Shown here piece by piece: positions 7,388 through 15,083 of a DNA stretch of 64,000 nt (position 1 is the first letter of the stretch; every line of letters begins with the position of its first letter). The stretch lies in the NCBI GenBank assembly GCA_002408125.1, contig DHQO01000033.1, forward strand, positions 27,284 through 91,283. Reading direction: 5' to 3'. A program made the translations under genes and the position numbers. The notes beneath the pieces are model-generated. The model ran no database searches, was not told the origin of the DNA, and was given only the letters and a program-made list of their open reading frames with translations. The DNA comes from Hyphomonadaceae bacterium UBA5336. Its GTDB lineage: Bacteria; Pseudomonadota; Alphaproteobacteria; Caulobacterales; Hyphomonadaceae.

Positions 7388-8454
7388 CCGCAGACCTCGA
7401 CATATTCCTGCGTCTTCATTTCGTAGCGGCAGGTATAGGTGCTGTCGGTGAGACACCACCAATTGCCCTGGACGTCCTGGCACTCGCAATCAGCGAGCGT
7501 TGTGCCAAGCCGGGTATTGCGCGTTTCCATACTGCCGGTGAAGGCGCGGCAATATCTGTCGGCATCGCGTGACCACGCCTCCTGGGCTGCGGTGCAGGCC
7601 GCCTCTTCGGTGTCATAGGTCAGCGTGTTGCCGGCAAGATCCTCGGTCGGAGAGATGGCACGAAACATCTGGCCGGGCGGGAGTTGGGGCTCGCGCCAGA
7701 CATCGCGCATGTCACCGGTACAGGTCGGCAGGATTTCCTCGCGGACCCGTCGGGCATAAAACCCCTGCGGGAAGCTTCGTATGATATCCTGATAATCGGT
7801 CTTCAGTGTCGATTCCTGCGCCTTCCGGAACATGGCCTCCTCGGCCTCGCTCGGTTGGGACGGGGCGGTGGACCGACTGATCGTACTGGTCGTGACCGTG
7901 CCGTCGGAATTTGCGCGGTCATAACTGACCGAATCCACGGAATTCAGCGCATTCCATCCGATGATACCGCCGACGCCGATCACGGCCAGGCCCAGCACGG
8001 CGGCGATGGGCAGGAAGCTCATCTTGCGTTTGCGCGCCGGCTTTTCCAGCCCGGCCATGGGCTTGCCGTCCATCACCGCGCGCACGCTCTCGATGAAGAA
8101 GTCCCAGTGCGGGTCCTCGATATCGCCGTCCCAGTCCATCAGGTCGGCAAACTGGATGAGGCCAAAGCCGAGCGGCGGCTCGACATCGTCGATACGCACC
8201 GGCACCAGCGCCCCGCGCGTCTTGCCGACGCCGGCCTCCTCCTTCACCCAGGGCGCAGAGACCGACTGCTCCGACCAGACGGCGACAACCACCTTGGACG
8301 CATCGAGCTCGCGCTGGATCGCCTGGTCCCAGGACGAGCCCGGCGCGATGCCATGGTCCCACCAGACCGAAAAGCCTTCCTGGCGCAGCCCCTCGACAAT
8401 GCGGACAACACGGCCCGCATCCTCTTTCTTGTAGGAGATAAAAATGTCGGCCAT
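7384..8454 (-). CDS. Membrane-anchored TIR-domain protein with periplasmic Cys-rich region
   Basis: A 356-residue protein in three parts. Residues 1-135 are a TIR domain (DIFISYKKEDAGRVVRIVEGL; VAVWSEQSVSAPWVKEEAG), with Glu72/73 at the place of the NADase catalytic Glu in the W-C-x-x-E motif. Residues 141-145 are basic (RKRK) and 146-168 are one transmembrane helix, so by the positive-inside rule the TIR part is cytosolic. Residues 200-356 would be periplasmic and hold eight cysteines, an even number that suits disulfides. Bacterial TIR domains often cleave NAD+ or act as adaptors; which applies here is unknown. It is coupled to thiD, not to known defence genes. Confidence 0.85.
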   Translation of the reverse strand: MADIFISYKKEDAGRVVRIVEGLRQEGFSVWWDHGIAPGSSWDQAIQRELDASKVVVAVWSEQSVSAPWVKEEAGVGKTRGALVPVRIDDVEPPLGFGLIQFADLMDWDGDIEDPHWDFFIESVRAVMDGKPMAGLEKPARKRKMSFLPIAAVLGLAVIGVGGIIGWNALNSVDSVSYDRANSDGTVTTSTISRSTAPSQPSEAEEAMFRKAQESTLKTDYQDIIRSFPQGFYARRVREEILPTCTGDMRDVWREPQLPPGQMFRAISPTEDLAGNTLTYDTEEAACTAAQEAWSRDADRYCRAFTGSMETRNTRLGTTLADCECQDVQGNWWCLTDSTYTCRYEMKTQEYVEVCG

Positions 8455-8520
8455 GCGCGTCCCTCCGAACCGGTGTTTTAACCAGTTTTGACGCTCGGCA
8501 CAGCCCCCTCTCCACCGCCT

Positions 8521-9525
8521 TCAGAGTCCGGCCTCGGCGAGGGCGCGTTTCAGCGAGGCCTTCCCGTCGCGTTCCAGCCAGGCGAGCGCAAGGCACTCGT
8601 CCCGGCGCAGGCGGCGCAGGCGAGCGGGAGACTTCGGCGGGCCTGTCCCGTCGCGCGCGGACTCGATCAGGGCGGGATGGATATAGCTCGACCGGCAGAT
8701 GGCCGGCGTGTTGCCGAGCCGTTCGGCAGCCGCCTCGCAGGCGCCGTGAATGCTCGGTGTCCCGGCACGGCTGAGATAGCCGGCCACGGCGACATTTGCT
8801 GCCCAGGTGCGGAAGCTCTTGGCCGTGTGGCCTTCCCCGGCAATCTCGCCGATCAGATGGTTGACCTCCTCCGGCGTCGCCCCGTGATCGCCGCAATAGT
8901 CGCGAAAGAGCGGGGCATCCTCTGCCATGTCCAGATCGGCAAACAGGCCCGCAAGCCGGCCATCGCGCAGCTCCACCTCGCGCAGGCGTCCGGCCTTGGC
9001 CGTCCAGGTTAAAGCAACGGTCTCGCCGTGCACACGGACATGCCGGCCTTCCAGCGTGGTCGCGCCATAGCCGTCATTGTGCGCCGCGCCGACACGCATG
9101 GCGGCGCAGTCGATCAGCCGGAGCATGGCGGCCAGCGCCTGCCGGGCCGGATCATCCTTGCGCCCCAGCCAGCGGCTAGTCCATTCGCGCAGCCGCGGCA
9201 GGGCGCGGGCAAAGTCCGGCAGGCGCTCATACTTCGCCACATCGGCCAGCAGCCGCGCGACGGGGTGATAGATATACTGGCGCCGGCCGGCCTCGTCCTC
9301 GCCGCAGCACAGGATCTGCGCGTCCGGCGTGTCGGCATACCAGACCTCGCGCCAGGCCGGCGGCGCGGCGAGGGCTTCCAGCCGGGCGCGCTCCGGCCCA
9401 CGCGCGAGGACGTTGCCGGTCCTGCGGTCGAAATAGGCAAAGCCCCGCCCGCAGCGCCGCCGGCCATAGCCGCCCTCATAGGGGGCACGTTCGACGAGCG
9501 GAGCGGAGGCGTGCGAGAAAGCCAT
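8521..9525 (-). CDS. DNA topoisomerase IB
   Basis: Relaxes supercoiled DNA through a 3'-phosphotyrosyl intermediate. The 334-residue protein has the compact bacterial/poxvirus-type layout. The catalytic residues can be placed: Arg in MRVGAAHNDGYG, Lys in the beta hairpin WTAKAGRLREVEL, Arg in SFRTWAANVAVAGYL, and the nucleophile Tyr in CRSSYIHPALIE. The ERLGNTPAICR lead-in is family-typical. Start ATG 9525 is chosen because the conserved region begins soon after it; the longer reading upstream is low-complexity and overlaps the divergent gene at 9606. The promoter must lie in the 80 bp shared with that gene. Confidence 0.92.
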   Translation of the reverse strand: MAFSHASAPLVERAPYEGGYGRRRCGRGFAYFDRRTGNVLARGPERARLEALAAPPAWREVWYADTPDAQILCCGEDEAGRRQYIYHPVARLLADVAKYERLPDFARALPRLREWTSRWLGRKDDPARQALAAMLRLIDCAAMRVGAAHNDGYGATTLEGRHVRVHGETVALTWTAKAGRLREVELRDGRLAGLFADLDMAEDAPLFRDYCGDHGATPEEVNHLIGEIAGEGHTAKSFRTWAANVAVAGYLSRAGTPSIHGACEAAAERLGNTPAICRSSYIHPALIESARDGTGPPKSPARLRRLRRDECLALAWLERDGKASLKRALAEAGL

Positions 9526-9605
9526 AGAAGCTGAACCGGGGCGCTTGATCGTTTGTTCCCGCGCGCACTCGGGCGTACAGTCCCGGCGAGGAATGGAGAC
9601 CGGGT

Positions 9606-9986
9606 ATGAAGGACTGGGAAGAGCTGAAGGCCTTTGCGCTCGCGCTGGGCCTGCCGAAGGTGGAAGAGGCGGTCTCCTGGGGCAATCCGAACCTGAAGGC
9701 GCACGGCAAGATGTGGTGCTGGTGGGCACCGCAGGACTATGCCAATGCACCGGCCTTCAAGGTGGATGCGGCGGAAATGGAATTCCTGCTGGAAGTGCGC
9801 GGGGATGAGTTCTTCACCACCGCCCATCACCGCCCCCACAATATCATTCTCATGCGCCCGGAGCATTTCGATGCCGACTGGGCACGCGCCAAGCTGATCG
9901 AGATCTGGCGGAAACAGGCGCCCAAGCGCTGGCTGAAACAATGGGATGCCGACAATCCGGAGCATGTGGGAGCAAAAGTGAACTAA
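9606..9986 (+). CDS. MmcQ/YjbR family protein
   Basis: A 126-residue protein of the YjbR/MmcQ fold, a small CyaY-like domain thought to bind DNA in some members. Recognisable elements: an N-terminal helix followed by ALGLPKVEEAVSWGNPNLKAHGKMWCWW, the beta-strand AFKVDAAEMEFLL, and the C-terminal W-x-x-A-K-L-I-E-I-W helix pair. Only a fold-level assignment is possible. It is divergent from topoisomerase IB; no experimental link between the two families is implied. Confidence 0.82.
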   Translation: MKDWEELKAFALALGLPKVEEAVSWGNPNLKAHGKMWCWWAPQDYANAPAFKVDAAEMEFLLEVRGDEFFTTAHHRPHNIILMRPEHFDADWARAKLIEIWRKQAPKRWLKQWDADNPEHVGAKVN

Positions 9987-9995
9987 TCGTCCGAG

Positions 9996-10146
9996 AGCCC
10001 TCATCCTGAGCGGAGACGAAGGACGAGGGCGGGAAGCAGAGCGCGGCACACAGCCCTGAGCGCGATCCATGTGAGGCGCGTAAGCGCCGATACGGGATCA
10101 AACAAGGAAGCCCGCCCCATGGTTCGTCTCCGCTCACCATGAGGCT
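9996..10146. repeat. Dispersed repeat family A, copy 1 (about 150 bp, inverted ends)
   Basis: The left end reads CCTCATCCTGAGCGGAGACG, and the right end carries the reverse complement of CCTCATGGTGAGCGGAGACG, so the termini are imperfect inverted repeats. The centre contains CAGCCCTGAGCGCGATCCAT. A second full copy lies inverted at 22658-22810, a short copy at 57344-57441, and fragments at 59058-59117 and inside the CDS at 51486-51533. It fills the intergenic space between the YjbR gene and the end of ftsH. No ORF or transposase is present in it. Confidence 0.85.
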
Positions 10147-10219
10147 GATGGCGTGTGTAACAATGAAAAAGGCGCAGCCAGCGCTGCGCCCTTTCCGGAT
10201 TGATCTTGTATGTGCCGGA

Positions 10220-12142
10220 TCAGGCCGGCTTGGGGTCGCCGAGGCCTTCCGGGCCGCCTTCGCTGGCTTTCGGACGGCGCTTGCCGATCACGGGCACAGC
10301 CGAAGCCGGACCGTCATCATCCTCGCTGGGATCGGGGCGTTCGGGCTTCTTGCCTTCCAGAAGTCCAATGATCTCCTCGCCGGTCAGGGTCTCGTATTCG
10401 AGAAGGCCCTCGGCAATGGCAGACCACTCATCCTTGTAGTCGGTCATGATACGGCGGGCATCGTCCATACCGGTCTGGATCAGCTTGCGCACCTCGTCCT
10501 CGATCTTTTTCGAGGTCTCTTCCGAGACGTGCGAGCTTTGCACCAGTTGCTGGCCGAGGAAGACCTCGCCCTGATCCTCGCCATAATCGACCGGGCCGAT
10601 CATCTCAGACAGGCCCCAGCGGGTGACCATGGCGCGCGCCAGGCGCGTGGCCTGCTGGATGTCCGAGCCGGCACCCGCGGTGACATTATCATCACCAAAG
10701 CGCAGCTCTTCTGCCACGCGGCCGCCCATCATGATGGCCAGACGCGAGGTCATCTCCAGGCGCGACATGGAGAGCTTGTCGTCTTCCGGCAGCTGCATGA
10801 CCATGCCGAGGGCACGGCCGCGCGGAATGATCGTCGCCTTGTGGACCGGGTCGGCCTTGGGCACTTTCAGCGCCACGATGGCGTGACCGGCCTCGTGCCA
10901 GGCGGTGAGCTGTTTCTCGTCCTCGGACATGACCATGGAGCGCCGCTCCGGGCCCATCATGACCTTGTCCTTTGCATCCTCGAACTCGCTCATGCCAACA
11001 ACGCGCTTGCCGCGCCGGGCGGCCAGCAGCGCCGCCTCGTTGACGAGATTGGCAAGGTCGGCACCGGAGAAGCCGGGCGTGCCGCGCGCGATCGTCTTGG
11101 CGTTCACATCCTTGGCGATCGGCACATTGCGCATATGGACCTTCAGGATCTTCTCGCGGCCGATGATATCGGGGTTGCCGACAGTCACCTGACGGTCGAA
11201 ACGGCCGGGACGCAGAAGCGCCGGGTCGAGCACATCCGGGCGGTTGGTCGCCGCGATGAGGATAATGCCCTCATTGGTCTCAAAGCCATCCATTTCGACC
11301 AGAAGCTGGTTCAGCGTCTGCTCGCGTTCGTCATTGCCGCCGCCGAGGCCGGCCCCGCGCGAGCGGCCCACAGCATCGATCTCGTCGATGAAGATGATGC
11401 ACGGTGCGGACCGCTTGGCCTGCTCGAACATGTCGCGCACCCGGCTCGCGCCGACGCCGACGAACATTTCGACAAAGTCCGAACCGGAAATCGTGAAGAA
11501 GGGCACATTGGCCTCGCCGGCCACGGCGCGCGCGATCAGCGTCTTGCCCGTTCCGGGCGGGCCGACCAGCAGGGCACCTTTCGGGATCTTGCCGCCCAGG
11601 CGCTGGAATTTCGACGGGTCCTTCAGGAACTCGACAATCTCCTGCAGCTCTTCCTTGGCCTCGTCCACGCCGGCGACATCGTCGAAGGTGACACGGCCAT
11701 GCTTTTCGGTCAGCAGGCGGGCACGGGACTTGCCGAAGCTCATCGCCCCGCCACGGCCACCGCCCTGCATCTGGCGCATCATGAAGAGGAAGAGGCCGAG
11801 GATCAGCAGAACCGGGATGAGGTTGATGAAGATCGCGCCCAGCGTGTTGCCGGAGGACACATCATAGGTCACATCGGCGCCATTGGCGGCCAGTTCCTTG
11901 CCGACATTCATCTCAAGACCATCCCATTCGGTCTTGAACTTGCGGCCATCCGTGGTTTCGCCCGTGGCGCTGTTGTCTTTCACCGTGACCGAGCTGATTG
12001 CGCCGGTTTCTGATAGCTCAAGAAACTCCGAATAGGAGATCTTGTTGCCGTCCTGGGCAGCGCTGTTGCCCTGCATGACGACCACCATGCCGACGATCAG
12101 TGCCGCGATGAGACCCCAAATGGCCAGATTGCGCATATTCAT
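10220..12142 (-). CDS. ftsH: ATP-dependent zinc metalloprotease FtsH
   Basis: Membrane-bound AAA+ protease that degrades misfolded membrane proteins and regulators. The 640-residue length is standard. Order of parts: TM1 near residues 5-23, a periplasmic domain to ~105, TM2 (FINLIPVLLILGLFLFMM), AAA domain with Walker A GPPGTGKT, Walker B IIFIDEIDA and the second region of homology ATNRPDVLDPALLRPGRFDRQ, then the zinc-protease motif HEAGH. The C-terminus is disordered and acidic (PDPSEDDDGPAS). It follows tilS by 81 bp, an arrangement common in alphaproteobacteria. Confidence 0.98.
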   Translation of the reverse strand: MNMRNLAIWGLIAALIVGMVVVMQGNSAAQDGNKISYSEFLELSETGAISSVTVKDNSATGETTDGRKFKTEWDGLEMNVGKELAANGADVTYDVSSGNTLGAIFINLIPVLLILGLFLFMMRQMQGGGRGGAMSFGKSRARLLTEKHGRVTFDDVAGVDEAKEELQEIVEFLKDPSKFQRLGGKIPKGALLVGPPGTGKTLIARAVAGEANVPFFTISGSDFVEMFVGVGASRVRDMFEQAKRSAPCIIFIDEIDAVGRSRGAGLGGGNDEREQTLNQLLVEMDGFETNEGIILIAATNRPDVLDPALLRPGRFDRQVTVGNPDIIGREKILKVHMRNVPIAKDVNAKTIARGTPGFSGADLANLVNEAALLAARRGKRVVGMSEFEDAKDKVMMGPERRSMVMSEDEKQLTAWHEAGHAIVALKVPKADPVHKATIIPRGRALGMVMQLPEDDKLSMSRLEMTSRLAIMMGGRVAEELRFGDDNVTAGAGSDIQQATRLARAMVTRWGLSEMIGPVDYGEDQGEVFLGQQLVQSSHVSEETSKKIEDEVRKLIQTGMDDARRIMTDYKDEWSAIAEGLLEYETLTGEEIIGLLEGKKPERPDPSEDDDGPASAVPVIGKRRPKASEGGPEGLGDPKPA

Positions 12143-12223
12143 GGACTGTCTTTCAATTCGTGTGGCAGCTTGGATTGTAACATAGGGTGAGGATTTCCCG
12201 AAAACGACTCTTCATACCGCATC

Positions 12224-13387
12224 TCACTGTGACAAAAGCGACAGACGACGCCAGATGTCGCAGATCCGGGCCAGCCTGCCCTGCCCCAGAGCGCGCCAAC
12301 CCTCCCCTTCTTCCGGCAAGCTTCGTGCCGCCATGGGATGCGGTGTGTCGCAGGCCGGGCTATCCGCGTGTTCGAACCGGCCATCCCAGACGCCATCCTG
12401 CCACTCCCTCTCCGCCAGGCCCGGATCGCGCGCGAGGCGCACACGACCGGGTGCTTCGATCTCCAGCCATGCGCCTGAACAGGTAAACCGGCGGCCCGGT
12501 GCGTCCAGGGCCTCCAGCACAGGCAGGATCTGGCTGCGGCGCGGCATGCGCGCGGCGCCGGCCGCGAGCTGAACGCCCAGGGCGAGCAGGCGTTCCGCCC
12601 GGGCCGGACGCAGGCCGCCAAGACCGGCCAGCACACTGCCATCGCCGTGCACCGCGAGGCGGGCGCCAGCTTCACCCGCCATGGCGGCCTGTTCGGCGCG
12701 GCGCAGCACAGCGAAGGCGGCCTGCAGGCGGCGCGTGCGGTCTCGCAATGATTCATCGGCAGCGAGCAGTTGGCGCATGCGTACGCGCTCATAGGCATGG
12801 TCTTCGTTGCTGGGATCGTCCCGCCAGCCCTGCCCTTCGGCCTGTAGCGCCGCGCGCAAATCCTGCCGGGCGAGCGACAGGAGCGGGCGGACAAGCGTCA
12901 GCCCCCGCCCTTCCGGCCAGACCGGAGACGGGGCGGCCCGGTCGATACCCCCAAGGCCAAACACGCCCGAGCCCTGGCGCAGGCGCATGAGGAAGGTTTC
13001 CAGCTGATCGTCCAGCGTGTGCCCGGTCAGCAGGATCCTGGCGCCCGCCTCCCGGCAGGCCCGTGCCAGCACGCGCTGGCGGGCCAGCCGCGTTTCGGCC
13101 TGAACCGGGCGCAGATCGGACAGGGTGAACCTTGTACAGTCATGGCCGAGGTCAGCGGCAAGGCGCGCAACAAATTCAGCCTCCTCATGCGCGGCGGCGC
13201 GCAGGCCATGATCGACTGTCAGGACATGAAGCTCGCGCTCACGAGCTTTCGCCCAAGCGCTTGCGGTTTTCAGGAGGGCAATGGAATCGCCGCCGCCAGA
13301 CACAGCGACCGCCACCGGTCCCGACACAGGGCCACACCATGCCTCAAGATGCGGCCAGGCCGCCGCGTGGACCGCCTCAGGCGTCAC
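12224..13387 (-). CDS. tilS: tRNA(Ile)-lysidine synthase
   Basis: Attaches lysine to C34 of the tRNA(Ile) CAU anticodon, changing decoding from Met to Ile; essential and cytosolic. The PP-loop ATP-pyrophosphatase motif AVSGGGDSIALL is near the N-terminus, followed by LTVDHGLR and GHTLDDQLETFLMRL. The C-terminal part is divergent, as usual. The start is uncertain: GTG at 13387 lies inside the end of cpoB (GTGACGCCTGA) and suits translational coupling, while TTG at 13417 would add ten residues. Position after cpoB and before ftsH supports the call. Confidence 0.92.
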   Translation of the reverse strand: MTPEAVHAAAWPHLEAWCGPVSGPVAVAVSGGGDSIALLKTASAWAKARERELHVLTVDHGLRAAAHEEAEFVARLAADLGHDCTRFTLSDLRPVQAETRLARQRVLARACREAGARILLTGHTLDDQLETFLMRLRQGSGVFGLGGIDRAAPSPVWPEGRGLTLVRPLLSLARQDLRAALQAEGQGWRDDPSNEDHAYERVRMRQLLAADESLRDRTRRLQAAFAVLRRAEQAAMAGEAGARLAVHGDGSVLAGLGGLRPARAERLLALGVQLAAGAARMPRRSQILPVLEALDAPGRRFTCSGAWLEIEAPGRVRLARDPGLAEREWQDGVWDGRFEHADSPACDTPHPMAARSLPEEGEGWRALGQGRLARICDIWRRLSLLSQ

Positions 13388-14312
13388 AGCCGGCGCGGGT
13401 ACGCTCCACAGCAGCAAGGTTCACCGTCACGCCGGACGCATTGGGATAGCGCTGCGGCAGGGCGTTCAGGGCCGTGCAGGCCCGTTCGGTCTCACCCAGC
13501 AGGCGCATGGCGCGGGCAAGCTTGACCAGTGCATCGGGCGCACGCGGATCGTCGGGATATTCGCGGATCATCTGGGTATAGGCCGCGCCGGAGGCCTCAT
13601 ACTCATCCTGCTGGTAAAGCACCTCGGCCAGCCAGTACTGCGCCTCGCCGGCCTGGGCATCGTCGCCGAAGCGCTGGAGGAATTCGGTGAAGGCGGCCTC
13701 GGCGCCGGCATAGTCGAATTGCAGGAGGCGGGATTTCGCCTCGGCGAAGAGCGGGCCGGCCTCACCGGGCAGGTCGGTCGCCGAAATCGTGCCGAGCGAG
13801 CCGGTCTGCGGCGGCTGGGGCGCGCTCGATTCGGTGAAGTTTTCCGGGCGCGGCGGGGAGTTGGTGGCGGTGTCATCAGCCGGCACATTGCGCTCAGGAC
13901 CTGCCGCACCGGAACTGTCATTGCTCAGGGTCATACCCTCGGACTGGGTGCCGATATTGGCAACGCGCTCGGACATGCTGTCGAGGCGGCGGGTGAGCTG
14001 CGTGATCCGCTGTTCGTATTCGGACAGCACCTGGCCGATGCGGGCATCGTCGCCCTGCATGCGATTGACCTCGTCGCGGGTCTGGCCAAGCAGGAATTCC
14101 AGGGTTTCAACCTTGCCGGTCAGCTCGGCGATCTCGCGCTCCTGGTCGGAGATGCGCAGGCGCAACTCCGCATTCTGGGTCTGCAGCGCCTGGTTCTGCG
14201 CAGCGATATCCTGGGATGTGACACCTTGGCGGATGGGTGCCTGGGCGAGCGCCGGTGCACCGAGGGAGGCCCCCAGGCCGGCAGCGATGAGCAGAAAACG
14301 AAGCTTGACCAT
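13377..14312 (-). CDS. cpoB: Tol-Pal system coordinator CpoB (YbgF)
   Basis: Periplasmic protein linking Tol-Pal constriction with cell-wall synthesis at division. A signal peptide (residues 1-23, ending APALA) is followed by a coiled-coil trimerisation segment of about residues 32-110, rich in heptads of Leu/Ile with Gln/Glu (NQALQTQNAELRLRISDQEREIAEL). A Pro/Asn-rich linker and three C-terminal TPR repeats from ~185 follow (FAEAKSRLLQFDYAGAEAAF, AQYWLAEVLYQQDEY, PDALVKLARAMRLLG). At 311 residues it is somewhat longer than E. coli CpoB, mostly in the linker. It lies 78 bp downstream of pal. Confidence 0.95.
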   Translation of the reverse strand: MVKLRFLLIAAGLGASLGAPALAQAPIRQGVTSQDIAAQNQALQTQNAELRLRISDQEREIAELTGKVETLEFLLGQTRDEVNRMQGDDARIGQVLSEYEQRITQLTRRLDSMSERVANIGTQSEGMTLSNDSSGAAGPERNVPADDTATNSPPRPENFTESSAPQPPQTGSLGTISATDLPGEAGPLFAEAKSRLLQFDYAGAEAAFTEFLQRFGDDAQAGEAQYWLAEVLYQQDEYEASGAAYTQMIREYPDDPRAPDALVKLARAMRLLGETERACTALNALPQRYPNASGVTVNLAAVERTRAGCDA

Positions 14313-14390
14313 GATACCCAGATAAAGCTGCGGCCGGGGCCAAAATATGGCAACCCGGCCGCATTGTGCAGAAAAATCTGCGGTTCGGGT

Positions 14391-14948
14391 CTAGCCCGTC
14401 ACACCCGAGGTGATCTGGGTGAAGCCGTTACGGTTCTTCGCCCAGGCCTGCTCGTTCGACGCGGGGTCGAGCGGGCGTTCCTTGCCGTAGGAGATGGTGT
14501 CGATGCGGGCCGGATCGACGCCCTGGCTGACCAGGAAGTCTTTCACAGCGGCCGCGCGACGCTCGCCCAGGGCCAGGTTGTATTCGCGGGTGCCGCGCTC
14601 GTCGCAATTGCCGGCAACCAGGATACGGGCTTGCGGGTAGGACTGCAGCCAGGCCGCCTGACGCATCAGGATATCGCGGTCGCTGCCGTCGAGACGGGAC
14701 TGGTCGAGATCGAAGTAGACGCGCTCGCCAACATTGACCCGGAAGTCATCCAGCGTGCCGGGGGCCGGACCGGTATACTCCGGAACCGGATCGGGTTCGG
14801 GAACGGGCTCCGGAATGGGCTCGGGCTCAGGCGCGGGGGCCGGAGCGGGCGCAGGGGCCGGTTCCGGTTCCGGCTCGGGCGAGGACGCACAAGCCGCAAG
14901 GGAAACCAGCACGCCGGCGGCGGCTACTGTTTTGATAAGGGATTTCAT
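14391..14948 (-). CDS. pal: Peptidoglycan-associated lipoprotein Pal
   Basis: Outer-membrane lipoprotein that binds peptidoglycan and the TolB/TolA complex. Signal peptide with lipobox LAAC at residues ~16-19. Next is an unusually long Pro/Glu/Ala linker of about 40 residues (repeated PE, PA and PV pairs). The OmpA-like domain from ~65 contains VYFDLDQSRLD, GNCDERGTREYNLALGERRA and the C-terminal YGKERPL. Start ATG 14948 follows TTGGAGCG. A strong promoter-like sequence lies upstream, so pal can be transcribed apart from tolB. Confidence 0.97.
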   Translation of the reverse strand: MKSLIKTVAAAGVLVSLAACASSPEPEPEPAPAPAPAPAPEPEPIPEPVPEPDPVPEYTGPAPGTLDDFRVNVGERVYFDLDQSRLDGSDRDILMRQAAWLQSYPQARILVAGNCDERGTREYNLALGERRAAAVKDFLVSQGVDPARIDTISYGKERPLDPASNEQAWAKNRNGFTQITSGVTG

Positions 14949-14983
14949 CACTGAACGCTCCAAAGTGTTCTGCCTCCGATGAG

Positions 14984-15013
14984 ATAACAGGCTGTAGCCG
15001 GGTAGAATGTCAA
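14984..15013 (-). promoter_or_regulatory. Predicted sigma-70-type promoter of pal
   Basis: On the minus strand, TTGACA (15013-15008) and TGTTAT (14989-14984) are separated by 18 bases. They lie 36 bases upstream of the pal ATG, in a 135-bp AT-rich gap after tolB. A perfect -35 hexamer is notable in a high-GC genome. It implies that pal-cpoB have their own transcription start. Confidence 0.6.
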
Positions 15014-15083
15014 CTTCATGACGTTGTAATGTTTGAATAGAGGTTATTTTTATGCAGTTCAATCTGTTGCATAAATAACGCGC

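Noticed and set aside
6500..7400. TPP riboswitch controlling thiD
   Set aside because: thiD begins inside the end of the TIR gene with no room for a leader, and no THI-box sequence was seen upstream of the TIR gene.
7384..8454. TIR gene as part of a Thoeris or CBASS defence system
   Set aside because: No ThsA-like SIR2/SLOG effector, cyclase or other defence gene is adjacent; the neighbours are thiD and topoisomerase IB.
10139..12013. Open frame of 624 codons on the plus strand opposite ftsH
   Set aside because: It is the mirror of a well-conserved gene in high-GC DNA; the translation is His/Asp/Leu-rich with no recognisable motif.
13281..14954. Open frame of 557 codons on the plus strand opposite cpoB and pal
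   Set aside because: Spans two conserved minus-strand genes and has no family motif or ribosome site.
14734..14982. Plus-strand frame reading (Gly-Ser)n opposite pal
   Set aside because: It is simply the reverse reading of the Pro/Glu repeat codons of Pal, not a silk-like protein.
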